Shown here: positions 16,011 through 24,154 of the stretch, piece by piece
Layout: every line of letters begins with the position of its first letter
Numbering within the stretch: the stretch's first letter is position 1
Source: Fulvivirga ligni
Lineage (GTDB): Bacteria > Bacteroidota > Bacteroidia > Cytophagales > Cyclobacteriaceae
Direction of reading: 5' to 3'
Assembly: GCF_021389935.1 (NCBI RefSeq)
Contig: NZ_CP089979.1
Span: 6,224,501 to 6,288,500 of the forward strand
Length of the DNA: 64,000 nt
Translations under genes and position numbers: made by a program
The notes under the pieces: generated by a model
Told to the model about the DNA's origin: nothing
The model's database searches: none
What the model saw: only the letters and a program-made list of their open reading frames with translations

Positions 16011-17990
16011 ATGAAAAAATTACTAGAAAAATTTCGATTAAAACTGATCGTAGCAATGATTCTGATTTTAGCCACAGAATCCTCATATGCTACGTCTATG
16101 GGAGCGTTCACCGTTTCAGCTGCATTCAATAGTGCTGATATTTCAACCAGATCCAATTCAATCATCATGTCCGACAGCACCTGCTACGGCTTTACTTACG
16201 TGGTTGATAGCCTGGATATTAACCATCTTACCTTCACCGCTAGCGGCACGGCAGATGAATATCTTTGGACATTTGACAAAAATGACACTGATAGTGGCGC
16301 CGTGGCAGACAGAACCTTTTTACCGGGGTCGCATACAGTATCTTTAACGTATATAAATGCTTCCGATAGCTGCACTACTACAGCAGTAATAAGCGTACAA
16401 GACGTTGATAATCAATGCGCTCTGGAATATTATTTCGAATCACCTGATTCCATTAGAGTCATCCCTATTTTAACAGGTAGAGCAGCGTATTATACAATAA
16501 GACTGAACTTCGGTGATGGAACTGTTATTTATGATAGCATTCCAGGCACTATGCATGAAGCCATCTATCGACATAAATATGAAGCTCCTGGTAATTATGA
16601 AATATGCCTAACATCAAATCTATCATGCAATTCCTGCCGACCTATCACCATCGGAGATAGCACCAATTGTGATGCATCATTTGATTATCAAAACCTGGGA
16701 GGTTTAGAGTATCAGTTCAGAGCAAACGATCAAGACTCTAGCAAGAATTATAGTTGGCTTGTTGATGGTGAGCCTAGCGGTTCATCATCAACCTTTATCT
16801 ACAACTTCCCCTCGGCGGGTCAGTACACAGTAGGACTAAGCTTGGGTGATAGTACATCTTCATGCGCCACTACACAGCTTATCAACGTCCAGGACTCGAG
16901 CCTTCAATGTTCATTTGATTATGAATATATCACTAACAATTTGGTGAAGTTCACTGCCTCTGACTCCAGCCTAACGTATATCTGGGACTTTGGCGACAGC
17001 TCTCGAGCTACCACACCAATAGTATACCATGAATTTCCTTCCGATGGAACCTATAATGTGTGCTTAACCCAAACCGACAGCCTGGAAAGCTGTATTTATT
17101 GCACGAATGTTATTATTTCACCTCAAGACAATGACTCCCTTTACATAGAAGGTAGCCTCTATGCAGACCTGCTCCCGGTAACCAGTGGAACCGTGGAGCT
17201 CTATCAAAATGATAGTATCACCTCACGATGGACCAAGATTGATGAGCGCGAAGTGTATCAGGGAGCCTTCAGATTTAATAACCTCATGCCTGGCAGATAC
17301 TTAATATATGGCAGAGGCGCGGAAGAAATATATGGTCCGTATGTGCCTACTTACTTTGTAAACGGTATTAGCTGGAGAGATGCCGATGCCATTAACCTCA
17401 CAGGAGCAGCCGAAGACATCAAAATCACCTTGATTAGGTCATATCAATTATCCTCACCTGGTGCGGGTTCTGCCACAGGACGACTTGTAGATGCTGAACA
17501 AGAAAGCGGTGATTATGTAGTTATCCTTAAAGACGCCAATGCCAATAAAATCTTAGGTTGGGATTTAACCAATAGCGGCCGAGACTTTCACTTTGGGCAG
17601 TTGCCTTTCGGCAAATATAGGGTGGTGTTAGAAAGACCTTCATCATCTATGTCTCAAACTTTTGAACTAACGGCCGAAAACCCTAATGTAACCGATATAG
17701 AGCTGGGCCCTAACCTGGTTTCTGGAGTTGAGTCTCAATTGAATGGCGTCAATGTATATCCTACAGAAATAAAGACACATATAACTCTCGAGAACAGAAG
17801 CTATGAGAATAAAGAGCTCTCTGTAAAATTAAGAGCAATAACAGGAACTGACTTTGTCAATGAATCTGTACAAATTGCTCCAGGAGAAACTTTAGAAATG
17901 AAAGTTTCGGAGCTGCCAACGGGCATGTACATTCTATTTATGAGTGATCAAAATGGAGAATCAAAAAGCTACAAACTAATAAAGCCTTAA
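16011..17990 (+). CDS. Secreted PKD-domain protein with T9SS C-terminal sorting domain
   Basis: I start it at ATG 16011 because MKKLLEKFRLKLIVAMILI then gives a normal signal peptide; the longer frame begins at 15978. The mature protein has about four PKD-like units. The clearest motifs are LNFGDGTVIYDS with YEAPGNYEICL, and WDFGDSSRATTPIVYHEFP with SDGTYNVCL. These are followed by a carboxypeptidase-like/Cna-B-like region (MPGRYLIYGRG, LPFGKYRVVLERPS). The C-terminal ~80 residues (NGVNVYPTEIKTHITL to LPTGMYILFM) look like a type A type IX secretion sorting domain. It is the last gene of the sigma/FecR/STN operon and is probably exported to the cell surface. Its ligand or role is unknown. Confidence 0.8.
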   Translation: MKKLLEKFRLKLIVAMILILATESSYATSMGAFTVSAAFNSADISTRSNSIIMSDSTCYGFTYVVDSLDINHLTFTASGTADEYLWTFDKNDTDSGAVADRTFLPGSHTVSLTYINASDSCTTTAVISVQDVDNQCALEYYFESPDSIRVIPILTGRAAYYTIRLNFGDGTVIYDSIPGTMHEAIYRHKYEAPGNYEICLTSNLSCNSCRPITIGDSTNCDASFDYQNLGGLEYQFRANDQDSSKNYSWLVDGEPSGSSSTFIYNFPSAGQYTVGLSLGDSTSSCATTQLINVQDSSLQCSFDYEYITNNLVKFTASDSSLTYIWDFGDSSRATTPIVYHEFPSDGTYNVCLTQTDSLESCIYCTNVIISPQDNDSLYIEGSLYADLLPVTSGTVELYQNDSITSRWTKIDEREVYQGAFRFNNLMPGRYLIYGRGAEEIYGPYVPTYFVNGISWRDADAINLTGAAEDIKITLIRSYQLSSPGAGSATGRLVDAEQESGDYVVILKDANANKILGWDLTNSGRDFHFGQLPFGKYRVVLERPSSSMSQTFELTAENPNVTDIELGPNLVSGVESQLNGVNVYPTEIKTHITLENRSYENKELSVKLRAITGTDFVNESVQIAPGETLEMKVSELPTGMYILFMSDQNGESKSYKLIKP

Positions 17991-18033
17991 TATAAGCTGA
18001 AGTTTTTGCTATCTGCTTTACTTTAAGTAGAGA

Positions 18034-18055
18034 GGGGCTGTTTTAAGACAGCCCC
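18034..18055. terminator. Intrinsic terminator between convergent genes
   Basis: GGGGCTGT (18034-18041) pairs with ACAGCCCC (18048-18055), followed by TTTATTTTTT. It lies after the PKD gene stop (17990) and just beyond the galT stop (18064, minus). Confidence 0.85.
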
Positions 18056-18063
18056 TTTATTTT

Positions 18064-19113
18064 TTAAGCCAATTGAGCTTTGTAATGAACATTACTAAGT
18101 GCTTGCAAGGTTTTAGCGGCCTGTTCTGGAGTAATATCTCTCTGCGGATTTCCAAACATTTCATACCCTACCATAAACTTCTTCACTGTAGCCGACCTCA
18201 ACAGTGGCGGATAAAAACTCATATGCCAATGCCATTCAGCATGCTCTCCGCCATCAAAAGGAGCCTGGTGAATGCCCGATGAATATGGAAATGAGGTTTC
18301 AAATAAATTATCATATTTGATTGTCAGCTGCTGAATGGCCTCGGCAAAGGCCGCTTTTTCGCCTTCTGACATTTCAGTAATCTGAGCCATTTTTCGTTTA
18401 GGAACAATCATCGTTTCGTATGGCCAAACCGCCCAAAATGGCACCAAAACTATGAAATGTTCATTCTCGAATATAATCCGCTCATCCGCTTCAGATTCTT
18501 CTTTTAAGTAATCCGATAAAAGTGAGCTTCCTGTTTTATCATAATGATTTTTAAAATGTAAGGCCTTTTTTACTGGCTCCACAGGTACAGATTCCTGAGC
18601 CCAAATTTGCCCGTGAGGGTGAGGATTAGAGCAGCCCATAATGCTGCCTTTATTTTCAAATATCTGAATATGATTGATATAGTCTAACTGCGAAAGCTCA
18701 TTACATTCTTTCACCCAAAGATCAACCACCTCCTTTATCTCATTAATTTCCAGCTCTGGAATGGTTAAGTCATGCCTGGGAGAAAAACATATTACTTTGC
18801 ATAGACCCTTTTCACTTTTAGCTTTCATTAGCCCCTTCTCAAAACCTTCTCCTTCAAAGTCAGAGGTTAGTGAAGCAAAGTCATTCACAAACGAATAAGT
18901 ACCGGTATAATCAGGATTCACCTCTCCATTAGAGCGTGTATTACCAGCGCACAAGTAGCATGTAGGATCATGCTGGGGTCTTAGTTCGGCATTACCTTCC
19001 TCCTGCTGCCCTTGCCAGGGTCTCTTAGCACGGTGAGGTGATACTTGCACCCACTCTCCCGTTAAAATATTATATCTGCGATGCGAATGATTCGAAAGAT
19101 CAAAAGTTTCCAT
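18064..19113 (-). CDS. galT: Galactose-1-phosphate uridylyltransferase
   Basis: The ATG at 19113 starts METFDLSNHSHRRYNILTGE, which matches the usual GalT N-terminus; the longer frame to 19164 adds residues without family support. The 349-residue protein has the zinc-binding CYLC pair (C52, C55), His114 and the active-site motif SNPHPHGQIW, with the nucleophilic histidine at about 167. It transfers UMP between UDP-glucose and galactose-1-phosphate in the Leloir pathway. The substrate side is completed by FNPH-like late motifs (HQAPFDGG, WHWHMSFYPP). No galK or galE is in the window, so the gene is isolated from the rest of its pathway. Confidence 0.95.
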   Translation of the reverse strand: METFDLSNHSHRRYNILTGEWVQVSPHRAKRPWQGQQEEGNAELRPQHDPTCYLCAGNTRSNGEVNPDYTGTYSFVNDFASLTSDFEGEGFEKGLMKAKSEKGLCKVICFSPRHDLTIPELEINEIKEVVDLWVKECNELSQLDYINHIQIFENKGSIMGCSNPHPHGQIWAQESVPVEPVKKALHFKNHYDKTGSSLLSDYLKEESEADERIIFENEHFIVLVPFWAVWPYETMIVPKRKMAQITEMSEGEKAAFAEAIQQLTIKYDNLFETSFPYSSGIHQAPFDGGEHAEWHWHMSFYPPLLRSATVKKFMVGYEMFGNPQRDITPEQAAKTLQALSNVHYKAQLA

Positions 19114-19262
19114 GTAGCGTAATTCAAAATTTTTATAAACGTAAATAATACGCTTATAAAACACAAAGCTTCCACATTATTTCTGTATCAATTCTACAGC
19201 CTTGGCACAGACCTTGAATTTAAAATGGTAAATAAATTAGATCATTATAAAATATTAATATT

Positions 19263-19493
19263 ATGGACTTTTATCATTTAACTAAAGAAAACGATAGCTG
19301 GAACTTGACAAAAGAAGGAAACGATAGAGCTTCAAAGGCGTTTCATACCACTAAAGATGAGGCTATTAAAGAGAGTGCAACCTATTTAGAAAGCCATGGT
19401 GGCGGTTCTTTGAAGATTCATAAGGAGGATGGAACCATTCAAGAAGAAAGAACTTATCCTAGAAGTGCTGACCCTGTGAGCAGTGAGGGGTAA
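19263..19493 (+). CDS. DUF2188 domain small protein
   Basis: The 76-residue protein MDFYHLTKENDSWNLTKEGN... contains the short beta-beta-alpha pattern of DUF2188. Characteristic parts are W-L-KEGNDRASKAFHTTKDEA and the closing SLKIHKEDGTIQEERTYP. Members are small cytoplasmic proteins without assigned function, often found among stress-type genes. It is monocistronic: divergent from galT upstream, with a strong terminator 20 bases after its stop. Confidence 0.75.
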   Translation: MDFYHLTKENDSWNLTKEGNDRASKAFHTTKDEAIKESATYLESHGGGSLKIHKEDGTIQEERTYPRSADPVSSEG

Positions 19494-19513
19494 GAGCTCA
19501 AAAAGCATAAATT

Positions 19514-19557
19514 AAAACAAAAAGGTCTCAAGTTGATATTTGAGACCTTTTTGTTTT
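19514..19557 (+). terminator. Strong intrinsic terminator after the DUF2188 gene
   Basis: AAAACAAAAAGGTCTCA (19514-19530) pairs perfectly with TGAGACCTTTTTGTTTT (19541-19557) around a ten-base loop. The A/T-rich ends supply a T tract on either strand. Confidence 0.85.
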
Positions 19558-19625
19558 AATACGGCTCATTTCTACAAATTGCAGTTATTTGTGGAGCAGT
19601 GTTCCCATTATAACTGTCATAAAAA

Positions 19626-19649
19626 AGCCACTTCTTTTCAGAAGCGGCT
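19626..19649 (-). terminator. Intrinsic terminator of the chorismate-lyase-like operon
   Basis: AGCCACTTC (19626-19634) pairs with GAAGCGGCT (19641-19649) with one mismatch. On the minus strand it follows the stop codon at 19677 and runs into TTTTTT. Confidence 0.7.
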
Positions 19650-19676
19650 CTCCTACCTAATTGAATGTGAAAATCT

Positions 19677-20105
19677 TTAAGCGTTTACAGCGGTCTTTTC
19701 TTTAAACCATTTTTTAGCCTGATCTATGGTAGAGAACATTCCTATATGCATGGTTTCCTTACCATATTTCGCCGTTTGATTCATATAGTTTTTAACGGCC
19801 ATTTCGCCGAAAACATTTTCCGGTACTATAAAAGCTACATAAGCGACACCGGCCTCTAATGCTTTAGGGTTCCAATCTGTAGCTACCCAATCTGTATCTT
19901 CCTTTTGTTGTACAGAATGAGCGCGCGTATCTGCCAACCACATAATTGGCTTCCCCTTTGGTTTGTATTGCTTACAGTAATCCAATCCTTTTAATAGAAA
20001 AGACCGGAATTCTTCACTTTTCATAAAACCGTTAAATCTGCCTATCACACACGGAACACTTTCATCGTATTCCAAAACGCCCTTACTTTTTTCTAAAAGA
20101 ATCAT
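19677..20105 (-). CDS. STAS/SEC14-like (SpoIIAA-type) small protein
   Basis: This 142-residue cytoplasmic protein has the alternating beta/alpha order of the SpoIIAA-like (DUF3478) fold. Recognisable pieces are VPCVIGRFNGFMKSEEFRSF, KPIMWLADTRAHSVQQKED, YVAFIVPENVFGEMAVKNYM and MHIGMFSTIDQAKKWFKE. Such proteins are thought to bind lipids or partner proteins, but no ligand is shown here. It is the third gene of a minus-strand operon, 23 bases after the chorismate-lyase-like gene, and is followed by a terminator. Confidence 0.6.
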   Translation of the reverse strand: MILLEKSKGVLEYDESVPCVIGRFNGFMKSEEFRSFLLKGLDYCKQYKPKGKPIMWLADTRAHSVQQKEDTDWVATDWNPKALEAGVAYVAFIVPENVFGEMAVKNYMNQTAKYGKETMHIGMFSTIDQAKKWFKEKTAVNA

Positions 20106-20128
20106 ATCTACTTATATTTAAAGAGTTG

Positions 20129-20710
20129 TTAATCCGTAACTAATGGTTTAATTGTTGGCAAAAAAGATTCGGTGATGAGCAAGAAAGTCTCGTCCATTAA
20201 ATTAAAAGTGGACTGACGATTCCAGATAGGAATAGACATAATATAGCGCTGGCGATTAGCGAATCTACCTTCCGGACTGTACTCCATAAACGGCAAATGA
20301 GCCATAGCAAAGGCTCCCACCAAAAATGGTGTTCGCGTAATAGCAGGGTTATTATATAAAATACTCTCACCTATGGGTCTATCACCCAGATTATCAAATA
20401 GTTGCTTGTATTCTGTGTAAACTTTTAAAGGCACTGTGGTTCGGGCATACACCTGTGGATGTGAATCTCCCAATAGAAAAATCTGTCTGATGTAGGCGTA
20501 ATCACCTCTCATATACTGCTTTTCATAATCAGTAATACGACCAATACCTTCCTGAATTCTTACCAATTCAAATTGATCGTAGGTCCTTCTTATACCATCA
20601 CTCAAACGGTACGCCTTGGGTGTTAACCAATCATAGACGTTTTCCGGTACATGGCTTTCGGATAGTTCTGAAACATTTGTCCAATCTTGCATAATAGTCT
20701 GAGTTCTCAT
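20129..20710 (-). CDS. Chorismate pyruvate-lyase-like protein (UbiC fold)
   Basis: The 193-residue product matches the UbiC pattern. FLLGDSHPQVYARTTVP places an arginine (R90) like the catalytic Arg76 of E. coli UbiC. LGDRPIGESILYNNPAITRT corresponds to LGxxPLGxxLF-TR. NRQSTFNLMDETFLLITESFLP corresponds to RRSxF...LLLTExFLP, with E181 like the product-binding glutamate. UbiC makes 4-hydroxybenzoate and pyruvate from chorismate. Bacteroidota usually respire with menaquinone, so the aromatic acid would have another destination. The gene overlaps the upstream methyltransferase by four bases. The fold call is good; activity is inferred from conserved residues. Confidence 0.7.
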   Translation of the reverse strand: MRTQTIMQDWTNVSELSESHVPENVYDWLTPKAYRLSDGIRRTYDQFELVRIQEGIGRITDYEKQYMRGDYAYIRQIFLLGDSHPQVYARTTVPLKVYTEYKQLFDNLGDRPIGESILYNNPAITRTPFLVGAFAMAHLPFMEYSPEGRFANRQRYIMSIPIWNRQSTFNLMDETFLLITESFLPTIKPLVTD

Positions 20711-21417
20711 AAATCTAGTTTTTTGGCTACCATACCTACTCGCTCTCTGTCATCATACTTTATCCACTCTGGGAGCTCATTTCGAGCATCTCCAAACAGG
20801 TATAGTTGTTCAATTGAAAAAAATGGAGAGAATACTCTCCTCAAATCGTCTTCATCTACATGGTTTATGCTCTCGGGAAGCTCTGCAGCCACAGGGTTAT
20901 TCTTACTGAACTCAGGAAGACATTCAATGTATCCTGCCCAAGGCTCATCCTTTTCCTTTTTTAGGTGGTAAATTTCAAGGTAAGATTCACAATGCCTCAA
21001 ATAAGGCGTGAAGCTCACCACATACAACTTACCCCCAGGCTTTAACCAGGCGTGAAGTTTTTTAGCAGCGCTTACAATTTCAAAAGGCTTTAAAAAGGGA
21101 AAAACCTGAGAAATGTAAATAGATTGAAAATAATTATGAGGGAAATCAATATAAGGAAAATTGCTTTCTACAGTTTCCAAACGATGTGCATGCGGCTGAG
21201 GTGTGTTGGCCTTTAAATATCTTAGATGTTCCTTATTGATATCAAGCGCTACTACCTGCAAACCTTTTTCTAAAGCTGGTAAAGTTGCTACGCCATAAGC
21301 CGCCCCCACATCTAACACAGGACCCTGGTCTAAAACAGCCTCATCAATGAATTGCTGACCTATATCCGGCAAATTATATGTAAAACCTCTCTTATTTTGT
21401 GTTGCAACTGTAGCCAT
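20707..21417 (-). CDS. Class I SAM-dependent methyltransferase
   Basis: This 236-residue protein has a Rossmann SAM-binding motif I (GPVLDVGAAYGVATLPALEK), the acidic ribose-binding residue in VVALDINKEHL, and the post-motif region WLKPGGKLYVVSF. The substrate pocket is not identifiable. It is the first gene of a translationally coupled operon (four-base overlap) with a chorismate-lyase-like gene and a STAS-like gene. The methyl acceptor may thus be an aromatic acid, but that is inference. Confidence 0.8.
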   Translation of the reverse strand: MATVATQNKRGFTYNLPDIGQQFIDEAVLDQGPVLDVGAAYGVATLPALEKGLQVVALDINKEHLRYLKANTPQPHAHRLETVESNFPYIDFPHNYFQSIYISQVFPFLKPFEIVSAAKKLHAWLKPGGKLYVVSFTPYLRHCESYLEIYHLKKEKDEPWAGYIECLPEFSKNNPVAAELPESINHVDEDDLRRVFSPFFSIEQLYLFGDARNELPEWIKYDDRERVGMVAKKLDL

Positions 21418-22054
21418 AACTTATTATCTTCTAATGCATCTGCTATTATAAGGCCTATTTCAACATCACATTCAGCATTTATTAGCTAAAAAGCACTCAC
21501 TTTAGTAAAGTTTTCAAAATCAATGATTAGCAGATTTTTTTCATAAATAGCTCAGACTGTTATACTTAAAAACATAAAAATTCTTGTTTAAATGGACATT
21601 ACGACAATCAACGATTCAGTTATTGTCTTTTTCCAATACACAATATAAATAGGTGTTGTTAGATATTTTTCGTATAAATTTTATAATTAAGTATCTAGAA
21701 CATACATAAAAATGCTTTTTCAGCATACGAATTTATACTTAATTAACCTCATTTCTACCTCTTCTACTTCTATAAAGACAATATACTATACTTCTTAAAA
21801 TAAACTAATGAAAGTGCTTTTGCTTGATTAGTTAAGAATTTACTCTACCACTCTTTTATCTACGATAGGATTTTTATTCGAAAAATTATATCTATATAAT
21901 CACAACATTCTAACTATCAATACTTTACACTCAGCCACTTAGCACAACAGGTAATAATAGCATTTGGTAAGCAATTGCTTCAAGTTCTCTTGTCACCATC
22001 TAGTTCAGAAAGGTAAATTCATTAAAACCATCAAAAAACTTTAATAAGACTATT
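21418..22054. other. AT-rich 637-bp intergenic region with nested inverted repeat
   Basis: I see no gene in this spacer between divergent operons. TAATTAAGTAT (21684-21694) pairs with ATACTTAATTA (21735-21745). Inside it ATGC (21712-21715) pairs with GCAT (21723-21726) around TTTTTCA. This could be an operator, an RNA structure or chance in AT-rich DNA. Promoters for the methyltransferase operon and the first hydrolase should lie here. Confidence 0.5.
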
Positions 22055-22936
22055 ATGAAAAGACCTTTACTATCCATTTGGCTGGCATTATCGTTAATTA
22101 TTGCTTGTCAAAAATCAGAAGACCTTCTCCCAGTCTTCCCATCCTCCACAATCTCAACTCCATCTCAGGAAGGATCTAAGACCATTAACGCCAGCAAGCA
22201 CAGGACAAAGAAAAAATTTTTATTAGTACATGGGGCATGGCACCCCGAAGGCTCCTGGACCAAGATCATCGTAGGTTTGAAAATCTATGGGCATGAAGTA
22301 TACACGGTACAGCTTCCAGGCCTTGGAACGGATCGAACTCCGCTTAATCAGGTAACGCTGGCCAGCCATGTAAGCGCAGTTACTAACAAGTTATTGGAAA
22401 TTGGCCCGGATGTGACACTAGTTGGTCATTCGTATGGTGGAGTTGTGATATCGCAGGCTGCGGAAAACCTGTCATCCTACATCAATAAGGTAGTCTATGT
22501 TTCGGCTTTCATGCTACAAAATGGAGAGAGCCTGTTAGATATTGCCATGAATGACGCCAACTCGGTAGTTACAAAGAATATTATGATCACCGGGGACAGT
22601 GTATATATTCCGGCCCAGTTTTATGATGAGGCTTTCTACAATTATGGGCTTGATAGTGAAAATAGAAATTTACAAGCAGATGTTCTTTTCATAAAAACTC
22701 TGCTAGTCCCACAACCACTCAGCACCTTTGTAACACCAGTGTCACTTTCCAGCGCTTATTATAATCTGGAAAAAGTGTACATATCCTGCCTGCAGGACCA
22801 CGCCATAACACCTGGCACACAATGCTTTATGTACAGTAGGTTTCCCAATGTAGATTTACACATCATGGCACAATCTGACCATTCACCCTTTCTATTTAAG
22901 CCCAAAAAATTGGTTGAAATTCTAAACGGCCTGTAA
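22055..22936 (+). CDS. Alpha/beta-hydrolase lipoprotein, paralogue 1
   Basis: The protein has 293 residues with a lipoprotein signal (MKRPLLSIWLALSLIIAC, Cys18) and a short Ser/Thr-rich tether. The hydrolase domain then starts at FLLVHGAWHPEGSWTK (oxyanion-hole HG). The nucleophile elbow is GHSYGG (Ser126) and the likely catalytic His is in QSDHSPF. The acidic residue is probably in the QDHAI segment. The mature enzyme is expected in the periplasm or on the outer membrane. A closely similar second copy follows after 256 bases, so the pair arose by tandem duplication. Family members include esterases and related enzymes; the substrate is not readable. Confidence 0.8.
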   Translation: MKRPLLSIWLALSLIIACQKSEDLLPVFPSSTISTPSQEGSKTINASKHRTKKKFLLVHGAWHPEGSWTKIIVGLKIYGHEVYTVQLPGLGTDRTPLNQVTLASHVSAVTNKLLEIGPDVTLVGHSYGGVVISQAAENLSSYINKVVYVSAFMLQNGESLLDIAMNDANSVVTKNIMITGDSVYIPAQFYDEAFYNYGLDSENRNLQADVLFIKTLLVPQPLSTFVTPVSLSSAYYNLEKVYISCLQDHAITPGTQCFMYSRFPNVDLHIMAQSDHSPFLFKPKKLVEILNGL

Positions 22937-23192
22937 GAACTTATGTCTGTAGGGTTCGGAAGTAATTTTATTCTTTAATGCTTTACAATAATAAAAATCA
23001 ATCAATTCTTGAATCGACATGAAGAGTTGGCCCTAGGATTATGACATTGAGTACTAGTTGGAAAGATCATTTTCCGGGGTCAATAATTTTCATTGCATCA
23101 ACAAACATCAGCAGGTAAGCTCTAGCAAAAGCTTAAGTGGAACTGCATCCTTTCTCACTGCTAATTTTGTGTTGAATTAAAATAAAATAGCT

Positions 23193-24080
23193 ATGAGAAA
23201 ATTAACGTACGGTGTATTGTGTATGATTTTAGTGATGTTAAGCTGTGAAGAAAGCCATGAAAGCTATGAACCCTTACCCTCTTTTAACCAAAGTTCGAGT
23301 AGTATTGAAAACACTGATGATGAGCCTATTAGTGATGCAAATAACTCAGACAAAAAAACGTTTTTATTTGTACATGGTGCCTGGCACCCTGAAGGCTCCT
23401 GGACAAAAATGGTATTAGGATTAGAAAAACTGGGCCATGAATGTCATACTGTTCAACTACCAGCTTTAGGAACAGATAAAACACCTATAAACCAAGTGAC
23501 CCTAGCAGGCCATGTGGCCGCTGTCACGAATAAAATGCAGGAAATTGGAACCGGCATTACTTTAGTGGGTCACTCCTATGGTGGCGTGGTAATATCTCAG
23601 GCCGCTGAAAATCTGTCGAGTTATGTGGACCGCGTAGTTTATGTGTCAGCTTTTATGCTTATGGATGGAGAGGCTTTGCTTGACTTCGCCATTGCTGATG
23701 TTAATTCAGTGGTCACGCAAAATATAGTAGTTTCTGGTGATAGCGTATTTATACCAGAAGATGCCTATGAGAATGCTTTTTATAATTATGGACAAAATTC
23801 AAACAATGTTAATATTGATGAGGATATATATTTTACAAAATCACTGTTAGTCCCACATCCATTTATAACATTTGCCACACCGGTTTCACTAACCTCAGCC
23901 TACTATAACCTGGATAAGGTTTATATATCTTGTACAGAAGATAGAGCCATTACATTACAAGCACAAGTGAGTATGTATAGCCGCTTTTCTGATGTAGACT
24001 TGTACACTATTCAAGGTTCAGATCATTCTCCCTTTATATCCAGACCCAAGCAAATGATCAATATTTTGAAGGGTTTATAA
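23193..24080 (+). CDS. Alpha/beta-hydrolase lipoprotein, paralogue 2
   Basis: This 295-residue protein is roughly two-thirds identical by eye to the preceding gene product in the catalytic domain, including FVHGAWHPEGSWTK, GHSYGGVVISQAAENLSSY and the terminal SDHSPF. The signal peptide ends in VMLSC and the tether is rich in acidic residues and serine, unlike that of paralogue 1. All catalytic residues are retained, so both copies are probably active. The divergent N-terminal tethers and separate upstream regions suggest different expression or placement. A hairpin follows its stop codon. Confidence 0.8.
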   Translation: MRKLTYGVLCMILVMLSCEESHESYEPLPSFNQSSSSIENTDDEPISDANNSDKKTFLFVHGAWHPEGSWTKMVLGLEKLGHECHTVQLPALGTDKTPINQVTLAGHVAAVTNKMQEIGTGITLVGHSYGGVVISQAAENLSSYVDRVVYVSAFMLMDGEALLDFAIADVNSVVTQNIVVSGDSVFIPEDAYENAFYNYGQNSNNVNIDEDIYFTKSLLVPHPFITFATPVSLTSAYYNLDKVYISCTEDRAITLQAQVSMYSRFSDVDLYTIQGSDHSPFISRPKQMINILKGL

Positions 24081-24083
24081 AAA

Positions 24084-24119
24084 ACGAGGGCCGATCAACC
24101 CAACATTGACCGGCCCCGT
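24084..24119. terminator. Imperfect bidirectional terminator
   Basis: GGGCCGATCAA pairs with TTGACCGGCCC, with one mismatch, around CCCAACA, extended by ACG/CGT and flanked by A and T tracts. It separates the convergent hydrolase and metalloprotease genes. Confidence 0.6.
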
Positions 24120-24154
24120 TTCATCAATTATAAAAAAACTGTTTTTTATCAATT

